In this document: in pieces, positions 46,063-55,445 of the stretch | Position numbering within the stretch: position 1 is the first letter of the stretch | Layout of the letters: each line of letters begins with the position of its first letter | Assembly (NCBI GenBank): GCA_021732215.1 | Contig: JAKFVL010000007.1 | Location: forward strand, 1-64,000 | Direction of reading: 5' to 3' | Source of the DNA: Hyphomicrobiales bacterium | GTDB lineage: Bacteria > Pseudomonadota > Alphaproteobacteria > Rhizobiales > Xanthobacteraceae | Length of the DNA: 64,000 bases | Program-made: the position numbers and the translations under genes | Notes under the pieces: model-generated | Database searches by the model: none | What the model was told of the DNA's origin: nothing | The model's input: the letters and a program-made list of their open reading frames with translations, nothing else

Positions 46063-48315
46063 ATGGCGTTTTGGCGACAGAAGAAAAACCGCAAGGAACC
46101 GGGCTTCGAGCCGCCGTGGTCGCTGTCGAACCTGCGGCTGACGTCACGCGATCGCGTCGCCGCCGAACCAGAGACCAACAAGCCGAAATCGCAGATGGCC
46201 AAACGCAAATCCTCTGAAGATCAGGATGACGCGCCGAGGGAGAAAAAGTCTCCCAAGGGCAAGCGCGGCAAGAGCCGCAAGCGGTTCGGTCTCGGCCGTC
46301 TGGTCTATTACAGCGCGGTCGCGGGGCTGTGGGCGCTGATCGCGGTCGCAGGCGTCGCGATCTGGGTCGGATCGCACCTGCCGCCGATCCAGTCGCTCGA
46401 AATACCCAAGCGCCCGCCGACGATCCAGATCGTCGGCATCGACGGTTCCGTACTGACAACGCGCGGCGAGCAGCCCGGCACCAACGTGGCGCTGAAAGAC
46501 CTGCCGCCGCATCTGCCAAACGCCTTCATCGCCATCGAGGACCGCCGGTTCTATTCGCACTACGGCGTCGATCCGACCGGCATCGCGCGCGCCGTCGTTA
46601 CCAACATCATGCACCGTGGGGTCTCGCAGGGAGGCTCGACCCTGACACAGCAGCTGGCGAAGAACCTTTTCCTGACGCAGGACCGCACGGTGATGCGCAA
46701 GCTGCAGGAATTCGAGCTGGCGATCTGGCTGGAGCGCAAATATTCCAAGGCAGAGATTCTCGAGCTCTATCTCAACCGCGTCTACTTCGGCTCGGGCGCC
46801 TACGGTGTCGAGGCCGCGGCACAGAAGTATTTCGGCAAGTCCGCGCGCCAAGTCACGGTTGCGGAGGCGGCAATGCTCGCGGGCCTCGTCAAATCGCCGT
46901 CGCGCCTTGCGCCAAATCGCAATCCCGAAGGCGCGGAGGCGCGAGCGCAGATCGTGCTGACCGCGATGGCGGATTCGAAATTTATTAGCGACAAGCAGGC
47001 GCAGGCCGCGATCAGCGCGCCTTCAATTGCGGTCAAACCTGTCGGCGCCGGCACGATCAACTACATCGCAGACTGGATCGCGGAAGTGCTCGACGATCTG
47101 GTCGGCCAGATCGACCAGAACATCGTGGTGGAAACCACCATCGATCCAAAGCTGCAAAGCGTCGCTGAAGCTGCTATCATCGACGAACTGGCTGCCAAGA
47201 GCGTAAAATTCAACGTCACGCAAGGCGCGCTGGTGGCGATGACGCCGGGCGGCGGTGTGCGCGCCATGGTCGGCGGTCGCAACTACGCCGAGAGCCAGTT
47301 CAACCGCGCTGTCACCGCCAAGCGCCAGCCGGGTTCGGCGTTCAAACCGTTCGTTTATCTCACCGCCATCGAACGTGGACTGACGCCGGATACCGTGCGG
47401 CAGGACGCGCCGATCAACGTCAAGGGCTGGCGGCCGGAAAACTACACCCACGAATACTTTGGCAACGTGACCCTGACACAGGCGCTTGCGATGTCGCTGA
47501 ACACCGTCGCTGTGCGGCTCGGGCTCGAGGTCGGCGCGCCGAACGTGGTGCGCACCGCCCATCGCCTCGGCATCTCGTCGAAGCTGGAAGCCAACGCCTC
47601 GATCGCGCTCGGCACCTCGGAAGTCTCGCTCACCGAGCTGGTCGGCGCTTACGTGCCGTTTGCCAATGGCGGGCTTTCGATCACGCCGCACGTAGTGACG
47701 AAAATCCGCACACCCGCCGGGAAAATTCTCTATGGCCGCACCATCGAGCCGCCGGCGCAGGTGATCGATCCGCGCGCCGCCAGCATGATGAATGCGATGA
47801 TGCAGGAAACGCTGCTGACCGGCACCGCCCGCAAGGCCGAGATTGCGGGCTGGATGGCGGCGGGCAAGACCGGCACCAGTCAGGATTTCCGCGACGCCTG
47901 GTTCATCGGCTATACCGCGAACCTCGTCACCGGCGTCTGGCTCGGCAACGACGATAACTCGCCGACCAGGAAAGCCACCGGCGGCGGATTGCCGGTGGAG
48001 GTGTGGACGCGCTTCATGCGGATCGCGCATCAGGGCGTGCCGGTGGCTGCCTTGCAGACCTCGCGCGGCGGATTGCTCTCAAACCTGTTGCCGCAGTTCG
48101 GCGATCAACAGCCGCAGGCGCAGACGCGCGGCAACTTCCAGCCGCCGCCGATGCAGGATGCCAATCCGGCGGATCCGAACTACGCCAATCCTGGCTATCC
48201 GGCGGCGCGGCCCGCACAGGGCAATGGCAATGCCCGCGTTAACACGTCGGCGCGGCCCGAAGCTGCCGCCGGCCTCGATGGCTGGCTGGTGGATCGGTTG
48301 TTCCGGCGGCAGTGA
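46063..48315 (+). CDS. Class A penicillin-binding protein (transglycosylase/transpeptidase)
   Basis: A 750-residue bifunctional cell-wall synthase. A basic cytoplasmic tail of about 80 residues (GKRGKSRKRFGLGRL) precedes one membrane helix (about 85-105). GT51 domain: catalytic Glu159 in AIEDRRFYSHYG, then QGGSTLTQQLAKN and RKYSKAEILELYLNRVYFG. Transpeptidase: Ser425 and Lys428 in PGSAFKPF, SLN, and KTGTSQ with Lys602. A Gln/Pro/Asn-rich tail ends it. It is PBP1a-like; which of the alphaproteobacterial class A enzymes it is cannot be told. Its leader has a tandem repeat. Confidence 0.93.
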   Translation: MAFWRQKKNRKEPGFEPPWSLSNLRLTSRDRVAAEPETNKPKSQMAKRKSSEDQDDAPREKKSPKGKRGKSRKRFGLGRLVYYSAVAGLWALIAVAGVAIWVGSHLPPIQSLEIPKRPPTIQIVGIDGSVLTTRGEQPGTNVALKDLPPHLPNAFIAIEDRRFYSHYGVDPTGIARAVVTNIMHRGVSQGGSTLTQQLAKNLFLTQDRTVMRKLQEFELAIWLERKYSKAEILELYLNRVYFGSGAYGVEAAAQKYFGKSARQVTVAEAAMLAGLVKSPSRLAPNRNPEGAEARAQIVLTAMADSKFISDKQAQAAISAPSIAVKPVGAGTINYIADWIAEVLDDLVGQIDQNIVVETTIDPKLQSVAEAAIIDELAAKSVKFNVTQGALVAMTPGGGVRAMVGGRNYAESQFNRAVTAKRQPGSAFKPFVYLTAIERGLTPDTVRQDAPINVKGWRPENYTHEYFGNVTLTQALAMSLNTVAVRLGLEVGAPNVVRTAHRLGISSKLEANASIALGTSEVSLTELVGAYVPFANGGLSITPHVVTKIRTPAGKILYGRTIEPPAQVIDPRAASMMNAMMQETLLTGTARKAEIAGWMAAGKTGTSQDFRDAWFIGYTANLVTGVWLGNDDNSPTRKATGGGLPVEVWTRFMRIAHQGVPVAALQTSRGGLLSNLLPQFGDQQPQAQTRGNFQPPPMQDANPADPNYANPGYPAARPAQGNGNARVNTSARPEAAAGLDGWLVDRLFRRQ

Positions 48316-48417
48316 TTTCGCATCTGGAATTGCAGGCCGATTGCGCCGCGCCAAAATCAGCCGTCGTCTGCGCGCAGGCGCGGACGACGCTGAGTGCGCA
48401 AACAGTCCTGCCTCAAG

Positions 48418-49173
48418 CTATTCGTGAATGCCGAAGCGGTGCAGGTCGTTGCCTTGCGTATCGAGCCACTTCTTGGCGCGCTCGGTATGACCGCAGACCC
48501 GGCCGACCGTGCGCCAGAATTTCGCCGAATGATTCATCTCGACCAGATGCGCCACTTCGTGCGCCGCCAGATAGTCGAGCACGTAGGGCGGCGCGAGAAT
48601 CAGCCGCCACGAAAATGACAGCGCACCCGCCGATGTGCATGACCCCCAGCGGCTCGACTGGTCGCGGATCGAGATATGCTTGACCTTGACGCCGAGCCGC
48701 TCGGCGTAGGCGTGCGACGCCTTGGCCAGATCCTTGCGGGCTTCACGCTTGAGAAAGTCGTGCACCCGGCGATCGATGTGTTCGACGCCCCCGGCAACGC
48801 AAAGAATGCGCTCGCCGCTGTCGCGCGTTTCGGCCCAGACCGTGCCACGCTCGCCCGAGCGATGCACGATCTTGTGGTCGATGCCGCGCAGCGGAACCAG
48901 CGTGCCGTGCGCAAAGGGTGCCGCCTTCGGCAACCGGCCGAGCCTGGCGGCGATCCATGCGCCGTGACGCTGTGCGAAATCCTTTGCCTCGGCCAAGGTT
49001 CCGCGCGGCGGCATGGTGAGAATGGCTTCGCGATCCATCGGATGAATGCGCAGCGTGTAACGGCGCGCGCGTCGATGACGCCGCAGACGGACGGCGAACA
49101 TCAGCGAGCCGCAGCGCACGGCAATCGTGTGCGGTTCGGTTGGACGGCGATAAAGCAGTGCGCGAAAGGCCAT
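48418..49173 (-). CDS. M48-family zinc metallopeptidase (YgjP/DUF45 type)
   Basis: A 251-residue protein. The zinc motif HEVAH is at 205-209, with a third ligand likely in MNHSAKFW. ISIRDQSSRWGSCTSAGALS and FSWRLILAPPYVLDYLAAHE are the YgjP-like signature (pieces SSRWGSCTSAGALSFSWRL). The N-terminus is Arg-rich (VRLRRHRRARRYTLRIH). Function is not known; it is a predicted intracellular metallopeptidase. The start at 49173 (MAFRALLYRRP) is a choice; 49257 is less likely. Convergent with the PBP gene. Confidence 0.85.
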   Translation of the reverse strand: MAFRALLYRRPTEPHTIAVRCGSLMFAVRLRRHRRARRYTLRIHPMDREAILTMPPRGTLAEAKDFAQRHGAWIAARLGRLPKAAPFAHGTLVPLRGIDHKIVHRSGERGTVWAETRDSGERILCVAGGVEHIDRRVHDFLKREARKDLAKASHAYAERLGVKVKHISIRDQSSRWGSCTSAGALSFSWRLILAPPYVLDYLAAHEVAHLVEMNHSAKFWRTVGRVCGHTERAKKWLDTQGNDLHRFGIHE

Positions 49174-49499
49174 CTTGGCGGACCCGGCATTCAGGAAGCT
49201 GCCGGGATTCTGCCATATCCGCTGCCAGTGAAATTCATCGGCGCAAAAACAAATCATTTGCCCATGATATAGCAGGGTTTTTAACAGCGACTACCAGATC
49301 GGGGGCCTGAAAACTCAATCTGACCGTTCATTTCAAGCACCGCTGATGATCCAAGATATAGAATCAATGTTCACTTCTAAGTCGCAATCGTTAATGATAA
49401 AAACGCTAGCCCGATCAATAGATTGAAGGGCGAGTCGGAGCCCGCGCGTGCCATTGCCCGATATGCACGCAAAGCGCGAGTAAGGACCTCTGACGGAGC

Positions 49500-50828
49500 C
49501 TATTCGGCGGCGTTGGCGAGCCGCACCACGCTGTGTTGGGACGACAGCATGAAATCGGCGATGCGCGGCATGATCTCCGAGCGGAAACGCGAGCCGTTGA
49601 ACACGCCGTAGTGGCCGACGCCCTTTTGCATGTAATGCACCCGGCGATCGCGCGGGATCGACGAGCAAAGATCGTGCGTCGCTTCGGTCTGGCCGATGCC
49701 GGAAATGTCGTCGTTCTCGCCTTCGACCGTCATCAGTGCGACGCGCCTGATCTTGGAGGGATCAACCGGCTTGCCGCGATGGGTCATGGTGCCGTTCGGC
49801 AGCGCGTGCTTGACGAAGACGAGGTCCACGGTCTGGAGATAATACTCAGCCGGCAAGTCCATCACCGCGAGATATTCGTCGTAGAACTCGCGGTGCTTGT
49901 CGACCAGGTCGCCGTCGCCCTTCACGAGGTTCGCGAACAGGTTCTTGTGCGCGTCCATGTGGCGGTCGAGATTCATGGTGATGAAGCCGTTGAGCTGGAG
50001 AAAGCCCGGATACACATCGCGCATGAAGCCCGGCTGCGGAAACGGCACCTTGGTGATGACGTTGTTGCGGAACCAGTCGATGCCGCGCTCCTCGGCGAGC
50101 TTGTTCACCGCGGTCGGATTGCGCCGCGTATCGATCGGGCCGCCCATCAGCGTCATCGATTGCGGATAGTTGGGATCGTTGGTGGCTTCCATCACCGATG
50201 CCGCGATCAGGACCGGCACGGACGGCTGGCAAACGGCGACAATATGAACGTTGCCGCCGAGCGCACGCATCATCTCGATCAGGTAGTCGACATAGTCTTC
50301 CAGATCGAACCGCCCTGCCGTCGTCGGCACCATGCGGGCATCGGCCCAATCGGTGATGTAGACGTCATGCGCCGGCAGGAACGCTTCCACCGTGCCGCGC
50401 AGCAGCGTCGCGTAGTGACCCGACATCGGCGCCACAATCAGCACGCGCGGATGCGGGGCGCGCAACGGCCTGGTGATCTTGCGGTTGAAGTGCAGCAGCT
50501 TGCAGAACGGCTTTTCCCACACCGTCTCGATCTCGACCGGGACGCGCATGCCGTTGACTTCGGTCGTCGGCAGATTCCATTCGGGTTTGCCGTAGCGGCG
50601 CGTGGTGCGCTCGAACAACTCGCAGCCTGCTGCAACAGCTTTGCCGAATTGGGTATGCGACCACGGATTGAGCGGGTTCTGGATCATCAGCTTGGTCGCG
50701 TCGACCATGGCGCGCGCCGGATTGAGCGACGCCTGACCCATCTCGTACATCCAGTACAGCGGAGTGGTCAGCGCGGGGCTGCCCTCGTTCGGCAGTGCCG
50801 GTGTCCCACCAAATACCCCGATCGCCAT
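49500..50828 (-). CDS. phaZ: Intracellular polyhydroxybutyrate depolymerase
   Basis: A 442-residue PhaZ. The N-terminus MYEMGQASLNPARAM is the family start signature. The lipase-box-like nucleophile is Cys200 in AVCQPSVPVL, as in Ralstonia PhaZ1, where a Cys replaces Ser. The His/Asp side is likely in GENDDISGIGQTEATHDL and KGVGHYGVFNGSRF. It mobilises stored PHB, so synthesis (phaA, phaB), control (phaR) and breakdown share this window. No PHB synthase (phaC) is seen here. Confidence 0.93.
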   Translation of the reverse strand: MAIGVFGGTPALPNEGSPALTTPLYWMYEMGQASLNPARAMVDATKLMIQNPLNPWSHTQFGKAVAAGCELFERTTRRYGKPEWNLPTTEVNGMRVPVEIETVWEKPFCKLLHFNRKITRPLRAPHPRVLIVAPMSGHYATLLRGTVEAFLPAHDVYITDWADARMVPTTAGRFDLEDYVDYLIEMMRALGGNVHIVAVCQPSVPVLIAASVMEATNDPNYPQSMTLMGGPIDTRRNPTAVNKLAEERGIDWFRNNVITKVPFPQPGFMRDVYPGFLQLNGFITMNLDRHMDAHKNLFANLVKGDGDLVDKHREFYDEYLAVMDLPAEYYLQTVDLVFVKHALPNGTMTHRGKPVDPSKIRRVALMTVEGENDDISGIGQTEATHDLCSSIPRDRRVHYMQKGVGHYGVFNGSRFRSEIMPRIADFMLSSQHSVVRLANAAE

Positions 50829-50955
50829 CCTGGTCCCTCAGCGTTGTTTCGCAGCGCAATATACTGGATGTTGCGTAACAAAGCGTCAATCCAGCCAATG
50901 GACTGTGCATAGGGTTATCGAACCCTATTGGCCGCTCCGGGAACCCGAAATGCCT

Positions 50956-51777
50956 CTATTCCCCGGTCTGTAGCAGCGATCCGTGGCGCTTGGCGGCGTT
51001 GAGAAGCCACAAGAAAACAGCGAAAGAAGCGGCAAGCAGCGCTGCATTCATGAGCAGCGCCTGAATCATCAGGTCGGCCCGGAAAACATGGTCGGCCAGC
51101 AGCGCACGCATACCTTCAAACACGTAGGTCGGAGGCAAAAGCCACGCGATCGTCTGCAGCCAGGCCGGCAGCACCGAGACCGGATAATAGACGCAGACCA
51201 GCGGCAGCATCAGGAACATCAATGTCCAGGCCAGCGTCTCGGCGCCGAGCCCGTTGCGCAGCACGATGCCCGACACGACGATGCCCATTGCCCAACTGGT
51301 GAAGATGAGATTGCAGAAGAACGCCACCAGCGGCAGGCCGATGCCGTAGATGTTGAAATCGAAAAACGCGATCGCGAGCAGCGTCATCGGGATCACGCCG
51401 ATGGCGAGCCGGATCACGGCCATGATCATCAGCGCGATCAGGAACTCGATCGGCTTCAGCGGGCTCATCATCAGGTTGCCGATGTTACGCGCCCACATCT
51501 CCTCCAGAAACGAGATCGAGAAACCGAGCTGGCCGCGGAACAGGATGTCCCACAGGATCACCGCCCCGAGCAGCGCACCGCCGGCGCGCGCCAGCGGTCC
51601 CGAATTCGCCGTGATGTAGCTCTGCAGAAAACCCCAGGTAATGAGCTGCAGCGTCGGCCAATAGATCAGTTCGACCAGCCGCGGCCACGACGACACCAGA
51701 AGATAGCTATAGCGCAGCAGCATCGCATAGATGCGATGGAACGCGATGCCATGATGGCTGACAGTTGCCCTGTTCAT
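50956..51777 (-). CDS. ABC-2 type exporter permease
   Basis: A 273-residue protein with six membrane helices. Regions YSYLLVSSWPRLVELIYWPT, FLEEMWARNIGNLMMSPLKP and YPVSVLPAWLQTIAWLLPPTYVFEGMRALL are typical of ABC-2 permeases (given in pieces: LPPTYVFEGMRALL). It overlaps the ATPase gene by four bases (ATGA), forming a two-gene exporter. The substrate may be a polysaccharide, lipid or drug. NodIJ-type and YadGH-type exporters share this layout. Confidence 0.88.
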   Translation of the reverse strand: MNRATVSHHGIAFHRIYAMLLRYSYLLVSSWPRLVELIYWPTLQLITWGFLQSYITANSGPLARAGGALLGAVILWDILFRGQLGFSISFLEEMWARNIGNLMMSPLKPIEFLIALMIMAVIRLAIGVIPMTLLAIAFFDFNIYGIGLPLVAFFCNLIFTSWAMGIVVSGIVLRNGLGAETLAWTLMFLMLPLVCVYYPVSVLPAWLQTIAWLLPPTYVFEGMRALLADHVFRADLMIQALLMNAALLAASFAVFLWLLNAAKRHGSLLQTGE

Positions 51778-52571
51778 GCCGTGCCTGCTTGCGCACGGCC
51801 GCGCGCCACATCGAGAAAGACCTCCTCGAGATTGCTGCGATTGTAGCGCGCCAGAATACCGGCGGTTGAATCGTCGTCCTCGATGCGGCCGCGCTTCATG
51901 ATGATGACGCGATCACACAGCCGTTCGACCTCCTGCATGTTGTGCGAGGCGAGCAGGATGGTGGCGTTGCGTTCGCGGCGATAGCGATCGAGATGGCTCC
52001 TGATCCAGTCGGCCGTGTCCGGATCGAGCGACGCGGTCGGCTCGTCGAGCAGCAGAAGCTCCGGCTCATTGACGAGCGCCTTTGCCAGCGCGACGCGCGT
52101 CTTCTGCCCGGCCGAGAGCTTGCCGGCGGGGCGGTCGATGAATTCGGTGAGGTCGAGATCGCTCGCGAGCTGCGCGATTCGCTCCTTGAGATTCTCGACC
52201 GCATAGAGCCGGCCGAACACCGCCAAATTCTGCCGCACTGTGAGACGCATCGGCATATCGACATAGGGGCTTTCGAAATTCATTCGCCCCAACACCTCGG
52301 CGCTGTCCGCCGGCATCGGATGGCCGAGCACCTCGACGGTGCCGGAGGTCGGCAACACCAGGCCCATGATCATGGCAATCGTCGTGGTCTTGCCGGCGCC
52401 GTTGCCGCCGAGCAGACCGGTGATGCTGCCCGGCGCGATGCGGAACGAAATATCGTCGACGGCGCGCGAGGTTTTGTAGACCTTGATCAGACGCGCGACC
52501 GCAATCGCTGCGGGGCCGGAAACCGGTGCGTTCGATGGTGGATTCGCCGGTATGGGATGGCCGTCGTTCAT
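51774..52571 (-). CDS. ABC transporter ATP-binding protein
   Basis: A 265-residue ATPase. Walker A is GGNGAGKTT (about 56-64), the signature is LSAGQKTRVALAKAL and Walker B is LLLLDEPTASLDPDTA. The switch is LASHNMQEVERLCDRV. It powers the downstream permease, whose start overlaps its stop. A Pro-rich N-terminus (IPANPPSNAPVSG) precedes the domain. It is divergent from the RegB-like gene, and the 106-bp gap holds both promoters. Confidence 0.93.
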   Translation of the reverse strand: MNDGHPIPANPPSNAPVSGPAAIAVARLIKVYKTSRAVDDISFRIAPGSITGLLGGNGAGKTTTIAMIMGLVLPTSGTVEVLGHPMPADSAEVLGRMNFESPYVDMPMRLTVRQNLAVFGRLYAVENLKERIAQLASDLDLTEFIDRPAGKLSAGQKTRVALAKALVNEPELLLLDEPTASLDPDTADWIRSHLDRYRRERNATILLASHNMQEVERLCDRVIIMKRGRIEDDDSTAGILARYNRSNLEEVFLDVARGRAQAGTA

Positions 52572-52677
52572 GCGCCCGTCATTGCGTCAATTGGGCGCAA
52601 ATCGCAAGCATTCCACGATCAAAGCAATTTGACGCACCGGTTTGTGGCCTGACCTCGCGGCAGTTAAGGTCCGCCGC

Positions 52678-54000
52678 ATGAGCGACATCACCGCATCCGA
52701 CTTCCGCAATCCGCGCCGCTATGTCCGGCTGGACACCATCCTGCGGCTGCGCTGGCTCGCGGCGCTGGGCCAGCTTGCGGCAATTTTCGTGGTCGTGCAG
52801 GGGCTCGATTTCGACGTACCGGTGGTGTCATGCGTGACGGTGATCGGGGTTTCGGCCGTGATCAATCTTGCTTTGCAGATGACGTTCAGTCCGGTGCACC
52901 GCCTGGAACCGCTCTACGCCGCCGTACTGCTGGCGTTCAACATCGCGGAGCTCGCGATCCTGCTGTTTCTGACCGGCGGATTGCAAAATCCGTTCTCGTT
53001 CCTGTTTCTCGGGCCGGTTCTGATTTCAGCCACCGCATTGCCGATACGCTACACCATCGTGCTCGGCATCTTTGCCACCGTATGTGCGACCGTGCTCGGC
53101 TTCATCCACCTGCCGCTGCCGTGGGCCGGAGAGGATCAACTGGCGCTGCCGCCGATCTACATGCTCGGCGTCTGGCTCTCGATCGTGCTCGCGATCGGCG
53201 TCACCAGCCTCTACGCCTTTCAGGTAACCGAAGAATCCCGCAAGCTCTCCGACGCGCTCGCCGCAACCGAACTGGTGCTGACCCGCGAGCAGCATCTCAC
53301 CCAGCTCGACGGCCTCGCCGCCGCGGCTGCGCACGAACTCGGGACGCCGCTCTCGACGATCTTCCTCATCTCCCGGGAGCTTGAGAAAAATGCTGAAGGC
53401 GGCCCAACCACTGGCGATCTGAAAACGCTGCGCGAACAGGCCGAACGCTGCCGCGAGATTCTCGGCAAGATCACGCAGCTCTCGTCCAGCGGCGCGCCGT
53501 TTGACAATATGAAACTGTCGACCCTGATCGAGGAGGCCGTCGCGCCGCATCGGGATTTCGGTATCAACATCAAGATCAGGGTCGCGTTGTCGGCATCGCC
53601 CGAGCCGGTCGGCCTGCGCAACCCGGCGATCCTGTACGGCCTCGGCAACATTCTCGAAAACGCGGTCGATTTCGCGCGCGGCGATGTCGAGGTCAATGCG
53701 TGGTGGGATGCAGATACGGTCGAGATCGATATTTCCGACGACGGGCCGGGCATTCCGCCCGATCTGCTGCGGCGGATCGGCGAGCAGCCGTATCTGTCGC
53801 GCCGCAGGGGCGACGAAGCGCACGGCGAACGCGCCGGGCTTGGGCTCGGCGTGTTCATCGCCCGCACGCTGCTGGAGCGCAGCGGCGCGCGGGTGCGCTT
53901 CTCGAATCGTGTGTTCCCTGATCACGGCGCAGTGGTGCGGATCATCTGGCCCCGCGAAGCGTTTGAAACAGCGACGATTTCGCCAGAGATGATGCTTTAG
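52678..54000 (+). CDS. regB: Redox sensor histidine kinase, RegB/PrrB/ActS type
   Basis: A 440-residue kinase. Six membrane helices over residues 25-190 include the quinone-binding loop GGLQNPFSFLFLGPV, diagnostic of RegB. The H-box is AAAAHELGTPLSTI with His219. A conserved Cys258 in AERCREILGKI matches the redox-active cysteine of RegB. The ATPase end has LGNILENAVDFA and ERAGLGLGVFIARTLLE. It senses membrane quinone state and controls respiration, carbon and nitrogen fixation genes with RegA, 123 bases downstream. Confidence 0.92.
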   Translation: MSDITASDFRNPRRYVRLDTILRLRWLAALGQLAAIFVVVQGLDFDVPVVSCVTVIGVSAVINLALQMTFSPVHRLEPLYAAVLLAFNIAELAILLFLTGGLQNPFSFLFLGPVLISATALPIRYTIVLGIFATVCATVLGFIHLPLPWAGEDQLALPPIYMLGVWLSIVLAIGVTSLYAFQVTEESRKLSDALAATELVLTREQHLTQLDGLAAAAAHELGTPLSTIFLISRELEKNAEGGPTTGDLKTLREQAERCREILGKITQLSSSGAPFDNMKLSTLIEEAVAPHRDFGINIKIRVALSASPEPVGLRNPAILYGLGNILENAVDFARGDVEVNAWWDADTVEIDISDDGPGIPPDLLRRIGEQPYLSRRRGDEAHGERAGLGLGVFIARTLLERSGARVRFSNRVFPDHGAVVRIIWPREAFETATISPEMML

Positions 54001-54123
54001 CTCGCGAAGTGCGATGCTCTGCCGCATGCGGCGGAACGTGCCCATTAACCATCGCCCAGGCCTTGGAAGGGCTGTATTCTGTCGCCATATCTGCTTGAAT
54101 AACTGATTGAATGATTTGGGCAT

Positions 54124-54696
54124 ATGGAAAGAACCGAACCCGTGAACGCCATCGCAGAACTTGCCAACGAAGCCGATCGCTCGCTCCTGATCGTGGAGGA
54201 TGACAAGCCGTTCCTCGAGCGGCTGTCGCGCGCGATGGAAACGCGCGGCTTCACCGTCACGTCGTGCGATACGGTTGCGGACGGCCTTGCACAGATCGGC
54301 CGCACGGCGCCCGCATTCGCGGTGGTCGATCTGCGGCTCGGCGACGGCAACGGCCTCGATGTAGTATCGGCGTTGAAGCGCAAGCGCCCCGAAGCGCGCG
54401 CCATCGTGCTGACCGGCTATGGCAACATCGCCACCGCGGTGACCGCGGTGAAGATGGGAGCGATCGATTATCTGTCGAAGCCGGCGGATGCCGACGACGT
54501 GGTCGCGGCGCTGCTGTCAGGCGGCGGCGAGAAATCCGAACTGCCGGCCAATCCGATGTCGGCGGACCGCGTGCGCTGGGAACATATTCAGCGCATTTAC
54601 GAGATGTGCAACCGCAACGTCTCGGAAACCGCGCGCCGCCTCAACATGCATCGCCGCACGCTGCAGCGTATCCTCGCCAAGCGCGCACCGCGCTGA
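54124..54696 (+). CDS. regA: Response regulator, RegA/PrrA/ActR type
   Basis: A 190-residue regulator. Receiver: acid pocket LIVEDDKPF, phospho-Asp69 in FAVVDLRLGDGNGLDVV, Lys near YLSKPADADD. A proline-rich linker follows, then a Fis-type helix-turn-helix at the end (ETARRLNMHRRTLQRILAKRA), the near-invariant RegA DNA-reading helix. It accepts phosphate from the RegB-like kinase just upstream. RegA regulons include photosynthesis or respiration genes, none of which lie in the window. Confidence 0.95.
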   Translation: MERTEPVNAIAELANEADRSLLIVEDDKPFLERLSRAMETRGFTVTSCDTVADGLAQIGRTAPAFAVVDLRLGDGNGLDVVSALKRKRPEARAIVLTGYGNIATAVTAVKMGAIDYLSKPADADDVVAALLSGGGEKSELPANPMSADRVRWEHIQRIYEMCNRNVSETARRLNMHRRTLQRILAKRAPR

Positions 54697-54702
54697 GGCT
54701 TC

Positions 54703-55203
54703 TCAAAACTGATCCGTAAAACCCGCATGTCCCTGCGGGTCAGCGAGGCGATTGAGCCGGGTCGCCGCCGCGAGCGCGAACCGCACCATCATCACCTTGC
54801 GCGTCGCCGCCGGCAGGCGATGCTCGGGCGCGTCGCAGTGCAGATGCGCGCCATGGGCGTCGGCGACAATCAGCCCGGTGCCGGGCGGGAAAATCTCGCA
54901 TGGCAAATCCTGCGGAAACGCAAAAAACAGCCGGTCGCAATGGGCCCGGTAATCCTGCCACTTCTGGTCGGCGCGCAAATCCTGCGGCGATGACTTGATC
55001 TCGACGATCCAGATGTCACCACGCGGATTGAGCGCCACCAGATCGGCCCGCCGTCCGGACGGCAAGCTGACTTCTGACACGGTTGAAAAATCGAGCGAGC
55101 GCAGCAGCCGCGCCGTGCCGCGCGCCACCGCCAGCGCCGTTTCTGACTGGCGCAGGTCGGGCGGCAGCTCTTTCAGCAAACGATTCGAACCCAAATCGAT
55201 CAT
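54703..55203 (-). CDS. mmcB: MmcB family DNA repair protein
   Basis: A 166-residue protein. The PD-(D/E)XK-like nuclease signature is RRADLVALNPRGDIWIVEIKSS (pieces RRADLVALNP and IWIVEIKSS). WQDYRAHCDRLFFAFPQDL and LIVADAHGAHLHCDAPEHRL match MmcB, identified in Caulobacter as needed for mismatch-type or mitomycin damage repair with ImuB/DnaE2. It is convergent with the regA-like gene, 6 bases apart. Confidence 0.88.
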   Translation of the reverse strand: MIDLGSNRLLKELPPDLRQSETALAVARGTARLLRSLDFSTVSEVSLPSGRRADLVALNPRGDIWIVEIKSSPQDLRADQKWQDYRAHCDRLFFAFPQDLPCEIFPPGTGLIVADAHGAHLHCDAPEHRLPAATRKVMMVRFALAAATRLNRLADPQGHAGFTDQF

Positions 55204-55338
55204 GCGACCACCTTAAAGGGTGAGCCTCGGTCGCGGAAAGGTTTTAGGCCCATCCGACTTCCGAGGCCGCAAATATGCCGATTCCCCGCCATTTTTCCGG
55301 CCTGAGGGGGTCGCGAACCCGCGGAACCATGGGTTCCG

Positions 55339-55387
55339 GAGCATGATCCCCGAAAAGTGGGGCGCGGTTTTCGGAAGGATCATGCTC
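55339..55387. repeat. Palindromic repeat, family D copy 3
   Basis: GAGCATGATCC and GGATCATGCTC form the ends (11 bp), with CCCGAAAAGTGGGGCGC and GGTTTTCGG inside. It lies just upstream of the vWA gene. Confidence 0.85.
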
Positions 55388-55445
55388 ATGAAAATGAACA
55401 CAGGTCCGATCGTCGATCTGACCTAGGGAGATATTGGAGACCTTT

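Noticed and set aside
49258-49499. Possible small gene in the AT-richer gap between the peptidase gene and phaZ
   Set aside because: No open frame with a start and ribosome site; treated as plain intergenic DNA.
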